From contig NZ_ADKM02000091.1 in assembly GCF_000178155.2 (NCBI RefSeq), positions 1 through 64,000 on the forward strand: a stretch of 64,000 nt of DNA, given 5' to 3'. A model generated the notes under the pieces. That model saw only the letters and a list, made by a program, of their open reading frames with translations, had not been told where the DNA came from and searched no databases. Shown here one piece after another: positions 60,432 through 64,000 of the stretch; the first letter of the stretch is position 1, and the number at the start of each line of letters is the position of its first letter. This DNA is from Hominimerdicola alba 8 (lineage in GTDB: Bacteria; Bacillota; Clostridia; Oscillospirales; Ruminococcaceae). Both the position numbers and the translations under genes were made by a program.

Positions 60432-61634
60432 TTATTTCAGCTTGAAATGAACAGGCATGCCGTTCTTCATGGCGATCTTTACTTCGCCCTGTATCAGCGG
60501 CAGGAAGTACTTCTCCGCTTCGGGCAGAATGTCGTTCTGCGCATCGTTTATCCAGCGGCGCGGGAAGAATTTTTCCTTGTTTGCCACCGCAGAAGCCTCA
60601 GCGCTTTCAATAGTGATAACGTAAGGTACATCGCTCAGGCGCTTGTAGACCATCATCTTGCCCGTTTCGCCCGCAAGCGCGCGCTTTACGCCCTCACTGC
60701 CGATAAGTTCAGCTTCGTCAATGTCGGTCTTCGAGCAGATGTGCGATGAACAGCGCTGCATAACGTTCAGTTCTATCGAACGCACCTTGCACCCGATGTG
60801 GTCTTTGACCAGCTGTTCAAGGCTCTTGCCGATGCCCGAAAGGTATTCGTGACCGAAATTGTCCACTGCCACAGGTCTTTTGCTGTCCTGCGGGAGTTTA
60901 ACACCCTCCGACACAGCCACAATGACCGCCTTGTGCTTAGCCTGCATACTGCGAACATCTTCTAAAAACTTCTCAGCCGAGAAATTGCACTCGGGCAGGT
61001 AGATAAGGTGAGGCGCTATCTCGTCATTCGCCCTTAAAACACAGGTCGAAGCCGTCAGCCAGCCCGCATGTCTGCCCATTATCTCAACTATGGTGACTGA
61101 TTCTATCGAATAAACCGAACTGTCGCGGATTATCTCCTGTACAGTAGCCGCCACGTACTTAGCCGCCGAACCGAAACCGGGTGTGTGGTCGGTAACAGGC
61201 AGGTCGTTGTCGATGGTCTTCGGTATGCCGATGACCTTTATATCAGAACCCACCGATTTGAGATAAGCTGACAGCTTGTCCACCGTGTCCATCGAATCGT
61301 TGCCGCCGATGTAGAAAAAAGCCTCGATGCGGTGCTTTGTGAGGTTCTCGTGTATCTTCTTGTAAACTTCATCGTCTGTTTCAACTGCGGGCAGCTTGTA
61401 CCTGCACGAACCCAGAACCGTCGATGGGGTCTGCCTGAGAAGTTCCATGTCCTCGTTGGTGCGTATGACCAGCTTAAGGTCCATAAGTTCGTCCTTTATC
61501 ATACCCTCGATACCGTTGATAGAGCCGAAAACAGCGTCTATCTCAGGGGTTTTCAGCGCTTCCTTGAATACCCCTACCAAAGAAGCGTTGATGGCGCAGG
61601 TCGGTCCGCCCGACTGAGCAACTGCAATGTTCAT
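60432..61634 (-). CDS. pfp: 6-phosphofructokinase, probably pyrophosphate-dependent
   Basis: Phosphorylates fructose 6-phosphate in glycolysis. The 400 residues belong to the PfkA superfamily: QSGGPTCAINASLVG at the start, then GGNDSMDTV in place of the ATP-type GGDGS, and PKTIDNDLPVTDHTPGFGSA in place of PGTIDND. The Lys after Pro in PKTIDND and the changed glycine site are hallmarks of PPi-dependent enzymes, so I expect pyrophosphate as phosphoryl donor and a reversible reaction. EIMGRHAGWL and QRCSSH are also present. GGAGG precedes the ATG. It is monocistronic. Confidence 0.85.
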   Translation of the reverse strand: MNIAVAQSGGPTCAINASLVGVFKEALKTPEIDAVFGSINGIEGMIKDELMDLKLVIRTNEDMELLRQTPSTVLGSCRYKLPAVETDDEVYKKIHENLTKHRIEAFFYIGGNDSMDTVDKLSAYLKSVGSDIKVIGIPKTIDNDLPVTDHTPGFGSAAKYVAATVQEIIRDSSVYSIESVTIVEIMGRHAGWLTASTCVLRANDEIAPHLIYLPECNFSAEKFLEDVRSMQAKHKAVIVAVSEGVKLPQDSKRPVAVDNFGHEYLSGIGKSLEQLVKDHIGCKVRSIELNVMQRCSSHICSKTDIDEAELIGSEGVKRALAGETGKMMVYKRLSDVPYVITIESAEASAVANKEKFFPRRWINDAQNDILPEAEKYFLPLIQGEVKIAMKNGMPVHFKLK

Positions 61635-61908
61635 TTGATTATCCTCCGTTTGATAAAATATTTCATATTATATTCGCTTCGTCTGCGCACCTGCGTCAGA
61701 TATATTTGTACTTCTCTTAAATTCTCACAAAGCCTATTATAGCACAACTGACTTTCAAATTAAAGAGGTATATTCAAATATTAATAATCTTTTCCCTTTT
61801 TCACAAAAAGTTGTATTGCCTTTAACCGCGAAAGTGTCAATCATGGGGAATTTACACGCAAGGTATCAGAAAGAATGATAATAAATTTTAAAAAGTTTTT
61901 TAAAAGAC

Positions 61909-61937
61909 TTGAAATGTAAGGTGAAATGTGGTATGAT
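61909..61937 (+). promoter_or_regulatory. Promoter of efp
   Basis: TTGAAA, 17-bp spacer, TATGAT. Confidence 0.7.
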
Positions 61938-62006
61938 TATCATATGTAAATGTGCAAATTCGATTTGGACAGGAAATTTTGAGAATATTATGGAGGTACT
62001 AATAAT

Positions 62007-62564
62007 ATGGTAACAGCCGGCGATTTCAGAAATGGTATGACGTTCGAGGAGGACGGCAATGTAATGCAGATAGTTGAGTTCCAGCACGTAAAACCTGGTA
62101 AGGGCGCTGCGTTCGTAAGGGCTAAGGTAAAGAACGTTATAACAGGTTCCATCAACGAAAAGACTTACAACCCCACCGCAAAGTTCCCTACCGCTTACGT
62201 GGAGAGAAAGGATATGGAGTATTCATACAGCGACGGTGATCTGTATTACTTCATGGATTCCGAAACTTATGAGCTTATCCCTGTAAACAAGAGCGAGCTT
62301 TCCGATAACTTCAAGTTCGTTAAGGAGAACATGGTCTGCAAGATACTGTCCTACAAGGGTCAGGTATTCGGCGTTGAGCCTCCTTTCTTCGTAGATCTGG
62401 AAGTTACCGAGACCGAGCCGGGCGAGAAGGGCAACACAGCTACCAACGCTACCAAGCCTGCAACTGTTGAAACAGGCGCTGAGATCAGAGTTCCTCTGTT
62501 CATCAACACAGGTGACAGGATCAGGATCGACACACGTACCTGCGAGTACATGGAGCGTGCATAA
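62007..62564 (+). CDS. efp: Elongation factor P
   Basis: Relieves ribosome stalling at polyproline. The 185 residues have the normal length and three-domain order, with the loop [10 protein letters not shown] carrying the Lys expected at the tip of domain [21 protein letters not shown], and the C-terminal [22 protein letters not shown] precedes the ATG. It is followed after 38 bp by a small zinc-ribbon protein gene, possibly cotranscribed. Confidence 0.96.
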   Translation: MVTAGDFRNGMTFEEDGNVMQIVEFQHVKPGKGAAFVRAKVKNVITGSINEKTYNPTAKFPTAYVERKDMEYSYSDGDLYYFMDSETYELIPVNKSELSDNFKFVKENMVCKILSYKGQVFGVEPPFFVDLEVTETEPGEKGNTATNATKPATVETGAEIRVPLFINTGDRIRIDTRTCEYMERA

Positions 62565-62602
62565 GATTTTAACTGACTTCTTTGAGTTAGGAGGTTGCTA
62601 TT

Positions 62603-63010
62603 ATGGAACTGAGCAATAAGGCGGCTTATATAAAGGGTCTTATGGAAGGCATGAAGATCGACGAGAGCACCGATCAGGGCAAGGTCTTAAAGGCTATGGC
62701 TGAACTGATGGAAGAGATGGCTAAGGCTATCGAGGATGTCACTGTTCTGGCTGACGAAACTGTTGATGTTGTTGACAGCCTCAGTGATGATCTGTCTGAT
62801 CTGGAAGACGACTTCTATGAAGAGTACTACGATGATGAAGACGATGACGATGATGTTTTCGATGATGATACTCTGTATGAGTGTGTATGTCCTTCATGCG
62901 GTGAAACTATCGTTATGGACGACAAGATGGTCGAAAACGGTTCGATAGAGTGCCCAAACTGCGGCGAGAGCCTTGAGTTCGATTTCTCTGACGATGATAC
63001 TGAGGAATAA
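62603..63010 (+). CDS. Small acidic zinc-ribbon protein (CD1247-like)
   Basis: A 135-residue protein. Residues 1-60 form a helical region (YIKGLMEGMKIDESTDQGKVL) matching, from memory, the CD1247-type N-terminal domain found next to efp in Clostridia. A run of Asp/Glu follows (about 65-93), then a zinc ribbon CPSCGETIV-N13-CPNCGESLEF with two CxxC pairs and an acidic tail. The biochemical role is unknown. AGGAGG precedes the ATG. The steady association with efp suggests a translation-linked function, which is inference. Confidence 0.85.
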   Translation: MELSNKAAYIKGLMEGMKIDESTDQGKVLKAMAELMEEMAKAIEDVTVLADETVDVVDSLSDDLSDLEDDFYEEYYDDEDDDDDVFDDDTLYECVCPSCGETIVMDDKMVENGSIECPNCGESLEFDFSDDDTEE

Positions 63011-63039
63011 TTTTCCGCATCGCAGATAGATAATATGTT

Positions 63040-63171
63040 TCAGGGGTGGTGTGATTCCACACCGGAGGTGATCGCGGCAAGCTGACCGCGTAAGTCCTCG
63101 ACCGCACAAAAGTGCGCTGATCGGGTGAGATTCCCGAACCGACGGTAAGAGTCCGGATGGAAGAAACGACA
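63040..63171 (+). promoter_or_regulatory. FMN riboswitch (RFN element)
   Basis: The conserved RFN order is visible: CAGGGGTGGTGTGATTCC, CACCGGAGGT, then after a variable stem TAAGTCC, a second variable stem, GGGTGAGATTCCCGAACCGACGGT and AGAGTCCGGATGGAAGAAAC at the end. It binds FMN and turns off the downstream gene. It is followed by an intrinsic terminator and a riboflavin transporter gene, as expected. Confidence 0.95.
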
Positions 63172-63183
63172 TTTTTTCGCAAA

Positions 63184-63218
63184 CAAAGCCCCCGAGTGCA
63201 TGCTTGGGGGCTTTCTAT
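63184..63218 (+). terminator. Regulatory terminator of the FMN riboswitch
   Basis: AAGCCCCCGAG pairs with TTGGGGGCTTT, followed by CTATCGTTTC. The early T-run makes it a transcription-termination expression platform. Confidence 0.75.
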
Positions 63219-63260
63219 CGTTTCTCCCGAATATTTATGTATTATTTGGAGGAATAAGTT

Positions 63261-63884
63261 ATGTCAAATACTGTCACAGCAAAGAAAACACCTTTTTTTA
63301 CCACTCGCAAGCTGGTGGTCATGGCAATGCTCAGTGCCATCGCGACTGTGGTGTACTACCTTGATTTCCCTGTGCCGCTGATGCCTGACTTCATCAAGAT
63401 GGATCTTTCCAATGTCATCTCGCTGCTGGCAAGTTTTGCACTGGGTCCCGTTGAGGGCGTGGTCGTATGCCTGATAAAGAATGTGGTGCAGCTTATGATA
63501 AAGGGCGCAGGCACTACAATGGGTATAGGTAATATCTTCGATTTTGTGACCTCTGCGGCGTTCTGCCTGACAGCGGGTCTTATCTACAAAAACCACAGGA
63601 CCAGAAAATATGCTGTTATCGCATGCGTTGTCGGTGCGCTGGTGTTCACAGTCATCAGCCTGCCGCTGAACTACTTCATCGTTTACCCGATATATTTCAA
63701 GGCTTTCGGCGGCGAAGCTGCTATACTGGGCATGTACCGTCAGCTCAATGCAAATGTTGAGAGCACTTTTCAGGCGCTTTGCATGTTCAACCTGCCTTTC
63801 ACATTCGTAAAGGGTGTTCTCTGTGCTGTGGTGACGATGGTCATCTACAAACCGCTGTCACCTGTACTTAAGGGCAAAAACTGA
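63261..63884 (+). CDS. ribU: Riboflavin transporter RibU (ECF S component)
   Basis: Substrate-binding membrane subunit of the energy-coupling-factor riboflavin importer; 207 residues with about six helices. The N-terminal LVVMAMLSAIATVVYYLDFPVP and DFIKMDLSNVISLLASFALGPVEG, followed by KNVVQLMIKGAGTTMGIGNIF, match RibU. The FMN riboswitch upstream confirms the substrate. GGAGG precedes the ATG. The EcfA/EcfT energising subunits are not in the window. Confidence 0.94.
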   Translation: MSNTVTAKKTPFFTTRKLVVMAMLSAIATVVYYLDFPVPLMPDFIKMDLSNVISLLASFALGPVEGVVVCLIKNVVQLMIKGAGTTMGIGNIFDFVTSAAFCLTAGLIYKNHRTRKYAVIACVVGALVFTVISLPLNYFIVYPIYFKAFGGEAAILGMYRQLNANVESTFQALCMFNLPFTFVKGVLCAVVTMVIYKPLSPVLKGKN

Positions 63885-63896
63885 ATGATATCTGCT

Positions 63897-63930
63897 GACC
63901 GACTGTCCTGCATGGCAGTCGGTTTTTTTG
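63897..63930 (+). terminator. Terminator of ribU
   Basis: ACCGACTG pairs with CAGTCGGT, followed by seven Ts. Confidence 0.85.
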
Positions 63931-63938
63931 TCGCCGCG

Positions 63939-64000
63939 CTATTTCTTTACCATATTTCTGCTGCCGCAAACAGGGCATACGACTATCTGCCGCCCGCTGC
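63939..64000 (-). CDS. C-terminal fragment of a zinc-ribbon protein (runs off the window)
   Basis: Only the last 20 or so codons are visible on the minus strand: GRQIVVCPVCGSRNMVKK and a TAG stop at 63939-63941. The CPVCG motif indicates half of a zinc ribbon. The start lies beyond the right edge, so neither length nor family can be given. Confidence 0.5.
   Translation of the reverse strand, partial: SGRQIVVCPVCGSRNMVKK

Overview
The window looks like chromosomal DNA of a rumen or gut cellulolytic Firmicute of the Ruminococcus type, most likely Ruminococcus albus or a close relative. The pointers are a membrane-anchored GH9 cellulase, a GH3 beta-glycosidase, a tandem pair of type IV-like pilins resembling the R. 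albus Pil adhesins, Gram-positive signals (TTGACA-N17-TATAAT promoters, strong GGAGG ribosome sites) and the general protein repertoire. The species is inference; no rRNA or tRNA was recognised in the window. Most of it is ordinary core and accessory chromosome with no prophage and no CRISPR array.

Layout. 0-3 kb: ABC ATPase plus FtsX-type permease. 3-4 kb: nested miniature transposable elements. 4-6.8 kb: large secreted repeat protein. 6.9-11.8 kb: an unusual Ni-CO dehydrogenase (cooS) with a histidine-rich head, next to a NitT/TauT-type ABC importer; both promoters carry related palindromes. 12.2-15 kb: GH9 cellulase. 15.1-20.1 kb: ECF-like S component, AraC regulator and two half-size ABC transporters with translationally coupled junctions. 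20.4-22 kb: OhrR/MarR-like regulator coupled to a radical SAM protein. 22.6-23.8 kb: NifX/NifB-domain protein plus metallo-beta-lactamase-fold protein. 24.3 kb: RNase P RNA. 25-30.5 kb: DUF4317 protein, two pilins, secDF. 30.6-37.2 kb: double-HTH regulator, AMP-forming acyl-CoA ligase, third pilin, prfC. 37.5-42 kb: TetR with an operator cluster, then a second ABC/FtsX pair. 43.8-45.2 kb: a striking tandem array that I interpret as five small-RNA genes on the minus strand. 45.5-47.5 kb: two-component system. 47.6-51.9 kb: AraC regulator and glycoside-utilisation genes. 52-64 kb: housekeeping genes (pncB, L,D-transpeptidase, Na/Pi cotransporter, aroQ, Xaa-Pro peptidase, PPi-type phosphofructokinase, efp, FMN riboswitch and ribU).

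The most unusual material is: (1) the 282-bp tandem array, in which a block resembling a minus-strand intrinsic terminator and a promoter-like block are shared by four near-identical units and one divergent unit with a different structured core; (2) CooS, in which an expected C-cluster cysteine is an aspartate and 25 of the first 44 residues are histidine; (3) two families of miniature inverted-repeat elements, one nested inside the other so that an empty site can be reconstructed and a TA target duplication read directly; (4) repeated operator-like palindromes that link genes into candidate regulons. Family assignments are from memory of motifs, not from database searches.
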